Shown: positions 35,805 to 43,253 of the stretch, in pieces
Layout of the letters: each line of letters opens with the position of its first letter
How positions within the stretch are numbered: position 1 is the first letter of the stretch
NCBI GenBank assembly: GCA_965115835.1
Contig: OZ220471.1
Coordinates: 124,001-188,000 of the forward strand
Reading direction: 5' to 3'
DNA: 64,000 nt
Origin: Foliamicus sp965115835
Lineage (GTDB): Bacteria; Pseudomonadota; Gammaproteobacteria; Steroidobacterales; Foliamicaceae
Notes under the pieces: model-generated
What the model was told of the DNA's origin: nothing
Database searches by the model: none
Seen by the model: only the letters and a program-made list of their open reading frames with translations
Translations under genes and position numbers: made by a program

Positions 35805-35938
35805 GTTTTTTCCCTCAGTATGGCATTGAGCCGCAGACTGTTCTTTGCCATTTTTGTTGTTCGATGAATCGTGAAAAGATTTTGTAGCTGTATCTGGCTA
35901 CTATTGACCTGCCCCCATTAACGGGTCCAGTTTCAATG

Positions 35939-36175
35939 TTAGTGCATTGACGATTTCTTTGCCATGCTGGCTGTCCGGCTCCGCTCCGCTCCGCCGGACA
36001 GCCAGCATGGCGTGATGATTGTTTCCGGAGCCGGGGGACGGTATCTCAAGCTGCTATGCGGGCGCACTGCGTTGTAGTGACGCCGCCAGGATTCGATGAG
36101 AACCTGGGCTTCTTGAAGGACTGCGCGCGCCTGCGACAGGCATCCCGCAGAGTTTCCTCCAACGTTGCATAAAAT
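35939..36175 (-). pseudogene. IS3-family transposase OrfB, C-terminal remnant
   Basis: Translating the - strand gives QEAQVLIESWRRHYNAVRPH followed by SSLRYRPPAPETII, the hallmark end of IS3-type integrase-core transposases, then a short tail ending in TAA at 35939. A further homologous stretch (EFYATLEE) upstream is in another frame, so only a decayed 3' end survives. It contains a perfect 19-bp inverted repeat at 35961-36011. Confidence 0.8.
35961..36011. repeat. Perfect 19-bp inverted repeat with a 13-base loop
   Basis: Arms 35961-35979 and 35993-36011 are exact reverse complements, separated by TCCGCTCCGCTCC. It lies inside the IS3 remnant's terminal codons. It could form a strong hairpin in RNA or a cruciform in DNA; there is no T-run, so it is not an obvious terminator. 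Confidence 0.9.
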
Positions 36176-36239
36176 TCTGCGTCGATGAGTACGAGATGCC
36201 GTGTTTCACAGGCAAATGAGCGAGATTTTTCATCGTCGA

Positions 36240-37211
36240 TCAGACTTGCCTGTAGTTGCGTTTGGCAGCAAGCCGACTTTTATGGCCTGCCTGCTGCCGC
36301 CGCCGCCGCCAGTACCGCGGGTCGAAAGTCACGTCATGGCTCCAAAGGCCACACTTTGCCCGGCGAGCCTCCTGTTCGATATTTTTGTAGCGTTCGTCAT
36401 AAGCGGCGATGGCATGACCGTTGCGGACAAGCCAAGCACCGATGTCCTCATCATTGTGGGTGACAGTGCCGACCAGACGGCCGTACTTGTCGCATCCTTC
36501 CACAGCAACATGAACGGATTGGCCGCCAATTTTCCGGATCAGCTCGCTCTTGACGCGCCTTCCATGCTTGAACCAGTAACCGTCGCCGTGTTTTGCCCAT
36601 TGGTCCCATTCCGGCGCGTCGAGGCCGGCAAAGCGTATTTCGCGGCGCGATATCCTGATACCGTCGCCGTCGGTCACATAAGCTTTGCCGACAATGACAC
36701 CGCCGACATTGGACGGTGCAGAAGGGGCGTTGCGAACAGGCGCATATGTCGTGCCTGATGCTGATTGTCGCCATTGTCTCCTGGAGCGTCTCCCGAAGAT
36801 AAGGAGGATCGCTCCAAAGGCAAATACGGCCAGCAATATCGCTCCGGGTGCCGCCCCGGCTCGGCTGCTGTCGGTCGCGGCAAGGTAAGCTCCGGAAACC
36901 TCGGCCTCCAACTGTTGGGAGAAGCGGCCGTCCACCGGCAATCCGCCCGCCTGCTGAAATGCCCTGATTGCTGCACGGGTTCTTGGGCCCACAATGCCGT
37001 CCGAAGGACCAGGATCGTAACCCAGAACTGTCAAACGGTTCTGTAGGGTAGCTATCCGGTCTTTGGCGACGATATCACGACCGGTCGGGACTGCGGCCAT
37101 GGGAGAGGCTGTGCGGCCTTCTCGAATCTCTTGCGCCGCAGCGGGCCGGGTGTACGCAGGCAGTTGAAGGAGCATTACCCCCAAAACGACAAACCGCAGA
37201 ACCGAGGTCAT
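36240..37211 (-). CDS. Peptidoglycan-binding, membrane-anchored SNase-like nuclease
   Basis: From ATG 37211 the protein has 323 residues; ATG/alternative starts up to 37253 would precede the signal peptide (SVLRFVVLGVMLLQLPAYTRPAAAQ). After it comes a peptidoglycan-binding domain 1 (LQNRLTVLGYDPGPSDGIVGPRTRAAIRAFQQAGGL), a transmembrane helix (ILLAVFAFGAILLIFG) followed by RRSRRQWR, and an SNase-like domain (VTDGDGIRI, IRFAGLDAPEWDQ, DKYGRLVGTV, WLVRNGHAIAAYD, RRAKCGLWS). The combination suggests a nuclease held at the cell envelope. Catalytic Asp and Arg-type positions appear present. Confidence 0.85.
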   Translation of the reverse strand: MTSVLRFVVLGVMLLQLPAYTRPAAAQEIREGRTASPMAAVPTGRDIVAKDRIATLQNRLTVLGYDPGPSDGIVGPRTRAAIRAFQQAGGLPVDGRFSQQLEAEVSGAYLAATDSSRAGAAPGAILLAVFAFGAILLIFGRRSRRQWRQSASGTTYAPVRNAPSAPSNVGGVIVGKAYVTDGDGIRISRREIRFAGLDAPEWDQWAKHGDGYWFKHGRRVKSELIRKIGGQSVHVAVEGCDKYGRLVGTVTHNDEDIGAWLVRNGHAIAAYDERYKNIEQEARRAKCGLWSHDVTFDPRYWRRRRQQAGHKSRLAAKRNYRQV

Positions 37212-37253
37212 CGCCAGTCTGTTTTCTTGTTTTTCCCACTGTAACCCGATCAA

Positions 37254-37663
37254 TTATCGGCGGTAAAGCGGGTGAGTCAACTTGATCGGCGACAGGATCG
37301 CCACCTCCCGCCGTACCCGGAGCAGCAGGTCTGGCGAGGCGCCCCCGGGCGGCCCGTGCGTGAATAATTTATATTTGATGCTATCTCTTACTCCGGCGTG
37401 ATGGGTTCCGGGAGCGCGCCGGAAGCAACAAGACCTTCATTCTCAAGACATGGAGTGCCGCCAATATACCCGAGCCGAACCTGCCTCCGGGCAAGCGCCG
37501 TTCCGTGCGCCGCCGTTGGCTGCGTGTCGGACAGGGCCGGGGTTTTGTGTCGGGTTGGCCCGGCGCATATATACTTCGCGATACCGCTTATCGGCATATT
37601 ATCGGCCTAACTTTCCGATTTCGCGGGAATTTGCCAAATCAGCGAGGCTGGAGGGACTTGCTC
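37254..37663. other. Intergenic region, divergent promoters
   Basis: About 410 bases without a convincing gene. It separates the SNase-like gene (leftward) from the TonB receptor (rightward). An AT-rich patch (AATAATTTATATTTGAT near 37363) stands out against the GC-rich background and is a candidate promoter region; no operator could be assigned. Confidence 0.4.
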
Positions 37664-40108
37664 GTGACCTACCGTATCTTCTGCCGCCTTGCGGGCGGCG
37701 TCGCCCTTGTGCTATGCGCGGCCCTGACGGGAATTCAGGAGGTCGCGGCCCAGGACGAAGAACTGGAAGAGATCGTGGTGACCGCGCGCAAACGCAGCGA
37801 GTCCGTGCTGGAAATCCCGATCTCGGTTTCGGCGTTCTCGCAGGGGGATCTCGATAATCTGGGCATGAACACGCTGGAGGAGCTGTCCACGGTAACGCCG
37901 GGCTTCGCCTTCCAGAACGTGGGTCAGGGAGGAACCGGCGGGCGCCACAACCCCAACATCCGTTTTCGCGGCCTTGGTGTGCAGCAGGCCAGTCCCGCTT
38001 CGCGCGCCGGCGCGGTTTTCTGGCAGGGGGGCTATATTTCCGATGGGGCGGGGATCCTGCCGCTGATCGACCTGGAGCGGGTCGAGGTCCTCAAGGGTCC
38101 GCAAACCGCATTCTTCGGTCGCAATACCTTTGCCGGCGCCGTCAACTACATCCCGGCCCGGCCGGGAGAGGAATTCGGGGGCAAGGCGTCCCTGTCGTAT
38201 TCCGGTTCGGACGAAGCCAGCTACAACTTCACCGCCGCCGCGGGCGGGCCGGTTGGCGACCGGGTTGGCGTGCGGCTTGCCTTCATGAATGAGAAGGTGG
38301 GCGCGGACTACCTGTTCGCCAACGGCGACCCGATCGGGGAACAGGACAACACCGCCGTTACCGGACTGGCCACATTCGAGGCTTCCGAGGCCCTGAGCAT
38401 CCAGCTGTCGGGTTTTTGGGTGGACTCCGAGGACACGATGCAACTCCAGTCCCAGGTTGGCAATGTCCCGGCCGGAAGCTGCAACCTGACCTATGCGGGC
38501 GCGATTCGCGCGGTGGGCAGCGGAGCGGACGCCGGCAGTTTCAGCACCGACCTCTCGCAATCGCCCAGGAACCTGTTCTGCGGGAACATTCCCGACTGGG
38601 ACGCCGTGGAACCGAACGTCTCCGCGGCGGGCAGGATCACCGCCAGTACGCCGCTGTTCCAGTTCTCCAATCCCTGGTCGTTTGTCCGCAACCTGCCCCC
38701 CGAAATGCAGGGTCTCGGCATCGTGGGCGCTCCCGATGGGTTGGGGAACACCTACGAGCTGTGGCGGGCCGATGTGTCCGCAGAGTATGAACTGCCGGGC
38801 GAAGGCGTAGTCAGCGCCCAGGTCGCTCGGGGAGAATCCTCAAGCTGGCGCATCTTCGATAACAATTTCGGCACGCCAGCGCTGTTGGTCTTGCGCAACC
38901 CGGGGGCCCCCTGGCTGGCGGGGCAGGCGAGCCGGGTGCGCGATACCTATGCCGAGGTTCGCTACAGGCCGCCGCCCCAAGAGCGCATGAACTACGTGGT
39001 GGGCGCCAGTTACTATTCGCAGGACAATCACCTGACGGACTTCAGCGGCTTTGGCGCCACCAATAATCTGAATTTCGAGGAAGGCGAAAACATCGGGGTA
39101 TTCGGGTCCCTGGAGTACCAGCTTTCCGAGCGGTGGACGGTTTCCCTGGAAGGGCGCTGGAACCGGGACACGCAAACCATTCTTTATGACGGCAGGTCGG
39201 TTGCCCAAGGAGTCGATCCGTCGCCGCTTCGTGACCTCGAACAGCAATACAGCGCCTTCATGCCGCGCCTGATCTTGTCCTGGCAGCCCACGGACGACAT
39301 CAATTTTTACGGCCATTTTTCGAACAGCCATCTGCAGGGCATATTCACCAACGCCGCCGATTATTCGCAGGCCACGATGGTGGAAGTGCCGCTGGGCAAC
39401 TTTACGCCCAGGCAGACGCTGTCGGCCCTTGAAATCGGTGTGAAGCAGCGGGTGGACGGCTGGCTGAACTACGCGGTTGCCGTTTATTTCATGGATTGGG
39501 AAAACCAGACCTTCTTCGAGCTGAGCCCGGCCCCGCTGTTCGTTTCAGTCGATCTTGCCGGCGATTCGGAAACCAGAGGTATTGATGTCGAACTCGAAAT
39601 AACGCCGAACGAATGGTTCGCCGCCAGCGGCGGCTTTTCCTTCAACGATGTGGAGTTCACAGACTTCGCCGGTACCGGATCCGTGGCCACGGCCGTTCTG
39701 GCGCCGCCCCCCACCCTGGCCGTCGGGCAGCAAATCTCTTCGGTCGGCGGCCGGCCCCGCTATGTTCCGGAGTGGACGGGCAGCCTGTCCGCCACTTTCC
39801 AGCTGGATCGACTGGCGGGCATGGCGAACAACATATGGCTCCGGGTTGACGGAATCTACCAGGGCCAGTTCTACATCGACAACTTCAACTACAACTCGGT
39901 CGAGGGGTACTGGAAGTTCAATGCCCGATTGCATGCGGACATCAACGCGAACTTCTCGGTCGAACTGTACGGCAACAACCTGACGAACGACCTGAGCTAC
40001 ACGACCGCAGGCGGCACCACCAGCATTTTCGGCCTGCCGCACCGCAAGACTTTCGCGCCGCTCCCCGTCAGGCGCGAGACCGGCCTGCGGCTGACGGCCA
40101 GTTTCTAG
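37664..40108 (+). CDS. TonB-dependent receptor
   Basis: An outer-membrane active transporter of 814 residues from GTG 37664 (GGAGGGA seven bases upstream); the longer frame to 37505 lacks homology. A signal peptide (RLAGGVALVLCAALTGIQEVAAQ) is followed directly by a TonB box-like EEIVVTARKR, a plug domain (VLEIPISVSAFS, IRFRGLG, DLERVEVLKGPQTAFFGRNTFAGAVNYI) and a long beta-barrel ending RRETGLRLTASF. It is the IPISV/vtARKR type common in marine Gammaproteobacteria and Sphingomonads. Substrate unknown; the only neighbour is a convergent oxidase. Confidence 0.93.
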   Translation: MTYRIFCRLAGGVALVLCAALTGIQEVAAQDEELEEIVVTARKRSESVLEIPISVSAFSQGDLDNLGMNTLEELSTVTPGFAFQNVGQGGTGGRHNPNIRFRGLGVQQASPASRAGAVFWQGGYISDGAGILPLIDLERVEVLKGPQTAFFGRNTFAGAVNYIPARPGEEFGGKASLSYSGSDEASYNFTAAAGGPVGDRVGVRLAFMNEKVGADYLFANGDPIGEQDNTAVTGLATFEASEALSIQLSGFWVDSEDTMQLQSQVGNVPAGSCNLTYAGAIRAVGSGADAGSFSTDLSQSPRNLFCGNIPDWDAVEPNVSAAGRITASTPLFQFSNPWSFVRNLPPEMQGLGIVGAPDGLGNTYELWRADVSAEYELPGEGVVSAQVARGESSSWRIFDNNFGTPALLVLRNPGAPWLAGQASRVRDTYAEVRYRPPPQERMNYVVGASYYSQDNHLTDFSGFGATNNLNFEEGENIGVFGSLEYQLSERWTVSLEGRWNRDTQTILYDGRSVAQGVDPSPLRDLEQQYSAFMPRLILSWQPTDDINFYGHFSNSHLQGIFTNAADYSQATMVEVPLGNFTPRQTLSALEIGVKQRVDGWLNYAVAVYFMDWENQTFFELSPAPLFVSVDLAGDSETRGIDVELEITPNEWFAASGGFSFNDVEFTDFAGTGSVATAVLAPPPTLAVGQQISSVGGRPRYVPEWTGSLSATFQLDRLAGMANNIWLRVDGIYQGQFYIDNFNYNSVEGYWKFNARLHADINANFSVELYGNNLTNDLSYTTAGGTTSIFGLPHRKTFAPLPVRRETGLRLTASF

Positions 40109-40275
40109 GAGCTTGCCCCGCAGGCGATTTGGCATTCGGCCAGTGGGACAGAGCTTGGTCGGATTTCGCCGACATATGCTCCCTTGCCCCGATTATTGCC
40201 ACTCAATCGAGGTATTTGCATAGTGCTGTCCCATGAGAATTTGCTACGGCGCAAGCTCCTGATAGCCCGGCTTGT

Positions 40276-41670
40276 TCATGGGCGAGGGATTACGCGGCCG
40301 GGGTTGAGGATTCCCCTGGGGTCGAACGCGTCCTTGAGACGCCGCATCAGCGCCAGTTCCTCCGGGCTGCGCGAATAGTGCAGGTACTTGCGCTTCAATA
40401 CGCCAATCCCGTGTTCGGCGGAAACCGAGCCGCGCCGCGCGCCGGTCAACCGATAGCCGATTTCGAAGATCGTGTCCAGGTCCCTGTGCCGGCGGGTACT
40501 GACGAACAGGTGCAGGTTGTTGTCGCCAATGTGCCCGAACACCAGATTGATCGCATCGGGTAGCGCCTCTTTCAGTTCCCGGTCGAATTCGTCCAGAAAG
40601 CCCGCCATCTCGGCAATGTCCATGCTGACATCCAGGCTGGCGTAGGGCAGCAGGTCGGCGGTGATTTCCGCCACCCCGTCGCGGATTGCCCAGAACGCTT
40701 GCCGGTCCTTTACCGATCGGGCGATCGCCGCATCGGCGATTACGCCGGACTCCAGGGCGTGGCCCAGGATGGCTTCGAAACGTTCCGCGTCGGCCTCCTG
40801 GTCAGGCCCCTCTGCTTCCACCAGCGCGTAGATCGGGAAACCTTGTGGAAACGGCGAGCGCAGCGCCGCGCTGTGGTCGATGACCCGGTGAAAGTAGTCC
40901 GCCCACATGACCTCGAAGGCGCTCACCAGGCCACCCATCCGGGATTGAAGCTCGCGCAGCAGCTTCACCGTCCGGGGGAAGGAGTCGATCGCGCACAGGG
41001 CCGTGCAGGTGCTGGCCAGTCGCGGCAGCAAGCGGAGTACGCAACGGGTGATGACGCCCAGCGTGCCTTCGGCGCCGATGAAGAGTTGTTTCAGGTCGTA
41101 GCCGGCGTTGTTCTTCAGCATCTTGTTCATCGAACTGATGACCGTCCCATCCGCAAGGACGGCCTCCAGCCCAAGCACTAGATTGCGCGTCATGCCGAAA
41201 CGGATTACCTGGTTGCCGCCCGCATTGGTGGCGATTGCGCCGCCGATGTGGCAGGAGCCGCGTGCGCCGAAATCCAGAGGCAGAAGGAAACCGGCCTGCT
41301 CGGCTGCTTCCTGAAGCGTCTGAAGGGGCGTGCCCGCCAGGGCCGTGATCGTCATTGCAGCCTTGTCCAGTTCCTCGATTCCATTGAGCCGCTCCAGCGA
41401 AAGCGCCAGTTCCCCGACCCGGGGCGTTGCGCCCCCCGCCAGTCCCGTCAGGCCACCCTGGACCACGACAGCCTGCCCTCGATCATTGCAGGCCTTGAGG
41501 ATTTCGGCCACCTCCCGCGGACTGCCGGGACGCAGCACCGCCACGGGCTTCTGCGCATTCTCGGCCGTGAAATCCACGCTGTAGCGCGCGTCCACATCAT
41601 CGCCCGCAACCAGCGAATGCCCCTGCCGCCTGAGCGCCGCAATGGTGTCGTCAACGCTGAGTGTGTCCAT
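40276..41670 (-). CDS. FAD-linked oxidase (GlcD / D-2-hydroxyacid dehydrogenase family)
   Basis: From ATG 41670 the product is 464 residues, the normal size for the VAO/GlcD family that oxidises D-lactate, glycolate or D-2-hydroxyglutarate. FAD-binding: PVAVLRPGSPREVAEILKACN, VVVQGGLTGLAGGATP, ARGSCHIGGAIATNAGGNQVIRFG, GAEGTLGVITRCVLRL. C-terminal cap: LVFGHIGDNNLHLFVS and SAEHGIGVLKRKYLHYSRSPEELALMRRLKDAFDP with metal-site His residues. A GTG start 13 codons earlier is possible. Substrate cannot be decided from sequence. Confidence 0.92.
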   Translation of the reverse strand: MDTLSVDDTIAALRRQGHSLVAGDDVDARYSVDFTAENAQKPVAVLRPGSPREVAEILKACNDRGQAVVVQGGLTGLAGGATPRVGELALSLERLNGIEELDKAAMTITALAGTPLQTLQEAAEQAGFLLPLDFGARGSCHIGGAIATNAGGNQVIRFGMTRNLVLGLEAVLADGTVISSMNKMLKNNAGYDLKQLFIGAEGTLGVITRCVLRLLPRLASTCTALCAIDSFPRTVKLLRELQSRMGGLVSAFEVMWADYFHRVIDHSAALRSPFPQGFPIYALVEAEGPDQEADAERFEAILGHALESGVIADAAIARSVKDRQAFWAIRDGVAEITADLLPYASLDVSMDIAEMAGFLDEFDRELKEALPDAINLVFGHIGDNNLHLFVSTRRHRDLDTIFEIGYRLTGARRGSVSAEHGIGVLKRKYLHYSRSPEELALMRRLKDAFDPRGILNPGRVIPRP

Positions 41671-42035
41671 TTGCGGTTTCGGATCCGTCGGGCAGTTGTC
41701 CTCGGTGACGCATCCATTATCGGCCCCGATCCCGGGTTTGTCTATCCGCCGTGCGGGGCTGCGACGCCAGGAAAGGACATGGCGCCCGGGCTCCGTGGCG
41801 GAGGAGACGCAACACGACTGTCGGGCTGGGGCTGTTCGTTCAAGCCGTGCAATAGCCAGATTGGCGGTAAGCCCGGAGTTCTTCGACAACCGGTTCCCGG
41901 TCATCGCCGTCGCTCACCACCCCCATCCGCCCGGGATTCTCCACGGCCTGACCGAAGCATGACTGTCAGGCTCGCCCGACTTTCCGTCAGGCGGTCAAGC
42001 GTGTGCGCATGTTGCCGGGGCAAGGCGGCCGATTG
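41671..42035. other. Intergenic region
   Basis: About 365 bases with no supported gene. It contains the presumed promoter of the FAD oxidase and marks the boundary between core genes and the defence-type island that begins with the AlbA_2 gene. Confidence 0.4.
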
Positions 42036-43250
42036 CTATTCCGGGGCTTGCGCATGCAACCGAATAATGAACCGCTCGTCCAACTCGACCAGATCGGGTT
42101 CGGCGCCGTTGTGCTTCCTCATCCCTGCGATGATTTTCCGGGGAACCCCCATTCCCATGTGTTCCAGGTATTGATAGTCGCGCATCACGTCCTTCAATAA
42201 CTGGTTTCGCGCCGCCCGCGTCCCGAACCGCATGCGGTCCGGCGTTATGCCGTTCGGCAGTTTGCCCGGCGAGACAATTTCCAGCCGATCGCTGTAAATC
42301 GCCAACTCGATATCTGTGCTCGTGAGCAGGTAATCGCGGTGAACAAGGGCGTTTACGATGCCCTCGCGAAGCGCATCGGGGGGATAGACAGGACGCTTCT
42401 TGCGTCTTCCGCCTTCTGCTTCGACGACCGCGCGTGTGTTGCGTTGCGCGAAATCCAGAGCCTGTTCGACCAGACCGTTTTCAACGATATCGCCGCCCTC
42501 GCTCAACAGGGGCGTCATGGGGCCGCGAAGCGCCGCGCGCTCCTGTGCGTCATAGTCCTGTTCTGTTCCGGGATATGCGACAGCGTCTATCCCCGCATGA
42601 GGCAGAAACCGATTCGGTGTCTTGCCGAACAGCAACATGCCGCCGACAGTCACGCCTTCCTCGGTCATGATCTCGGTGTTGACGAGAAGCGATTGCCACG
42701 CTTGCTCATCGTCGTTGACGGGCACATCCTGCTGGCGGATATCGCCGAAATAGTTTCGCAGCCGCCTCCGGTCCAGGTTCGCGAACGCAGTGCCTGACAC
42801 AGGCCGAAGTTCGACTCGTACAGAACCTCTTTGCTGGAACAGGCGCGCGAGCTCCTCCGGGCTTGCTTCCCTGCTCTGCGTTCCGACACGCATCAAATAC
42901 CTGTTGGCCTTGTTGTGCCAGAGCGCATGCACATCGTAGCCGCGGTTCACGCGGACGACCGCAACATCTTCATTGTCCCTGGCGCATCGAACCACCTCGA
43001 AGAACGGGACGATTGCCGGCCTGATCTTGTCGCGGCATACATTCATCACCCATTCTTCGAGGTCTGGCCGCGTCAGGCCCGCAATGGTTCCGTCGTCTTC
43101 CACGCCGAGCAGCACCATGCCGCCTTCCAGATTCGAGAAAGCCACCAGCTCCTTCGCGAGATCCTGGGTGCGCAGATCATCCCTCTTGAACTCCACCCCG
43201 GAATTCTCGCCGTTGGCGATCACCTCCAGCAATTCGGTGCGCGTCGTCAT
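42036..43250 (-). CDS. AlbA_2 (Schlafen-type) ATP-binding protein
   Basis: A 404-residue protein. The N-terminal AlbA_2/Schlafen-type nucleic-acid-binding domain is seen in NGENSGVEFKRDDLRTQDLAKELVAFSNLEGGMVLLGVEDDG and the C-terminal HATPase_c_4-like part in PPDALREGIVNALVHRDYLL...ERLEIVSPGKLP-type sequence. Such proteins are annotated as RecG-like or transcriptional-regulator ATPases and recur near restriction and other phage-defence genes. Its start lies three bases after the stop of the TrlF-type gene, so the two are almost certainly co-expressed. Possible roles: nucleic-acid sensor, regulator, or RNA-acting effector. Confidence 0.85.
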   Translation of the reverse strand: MTTRTELLEVIANGENSGVEFKRDDLRTQDLAKELVAFSNLEGGMVLLGVEDDGTIAGLTRPDLEEWVMNVCRDKIRPAIVPFFEVVRCARDNEDVAVVRVNRGYDVHALWHNKANRYLMRVGTQSREASPEELARLFQQRGSVRVELRPVSGTAFANLDRRRLRNYFGDIRQQDVPVNDDEQAWQSLLVNTEIMTEEGVTVGGMLLFGKTPNRFLPHAGIDAVAYPGTEQDYDAQERAALRGPMTPLLSEGGDIVENGLVEQALDFAQRNTRAVVEAEGGRRKKRPVYPPDALREGIVNALVHRDYLLTSTDIELAIYSDRLEIVSPGKLPNGITPDRMRFGTRAARNQLLKDVMRDYQYLEHMGMGVPRKIIAGMRKHNGAEPDLVELDERFIIRLHAQAPE

Positions 43251-43253
43251 GCC

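Noticed and set aside
35961..36011. Rho-independent terminator
   Set aside because: The stem is strong but no T-run follows on either strand and the loop is long; left as an inverted repeat.
31098..36175. A single IS3 element split by insertion of the material between its two remnants
   Set aside because: Both pieces are on the - strand, but the 3' OrfB piece lies at higher coordinates than the OrfA/OrfB start, the wrong order for a simple interruption. They are more likely separate remnants or rearranged.
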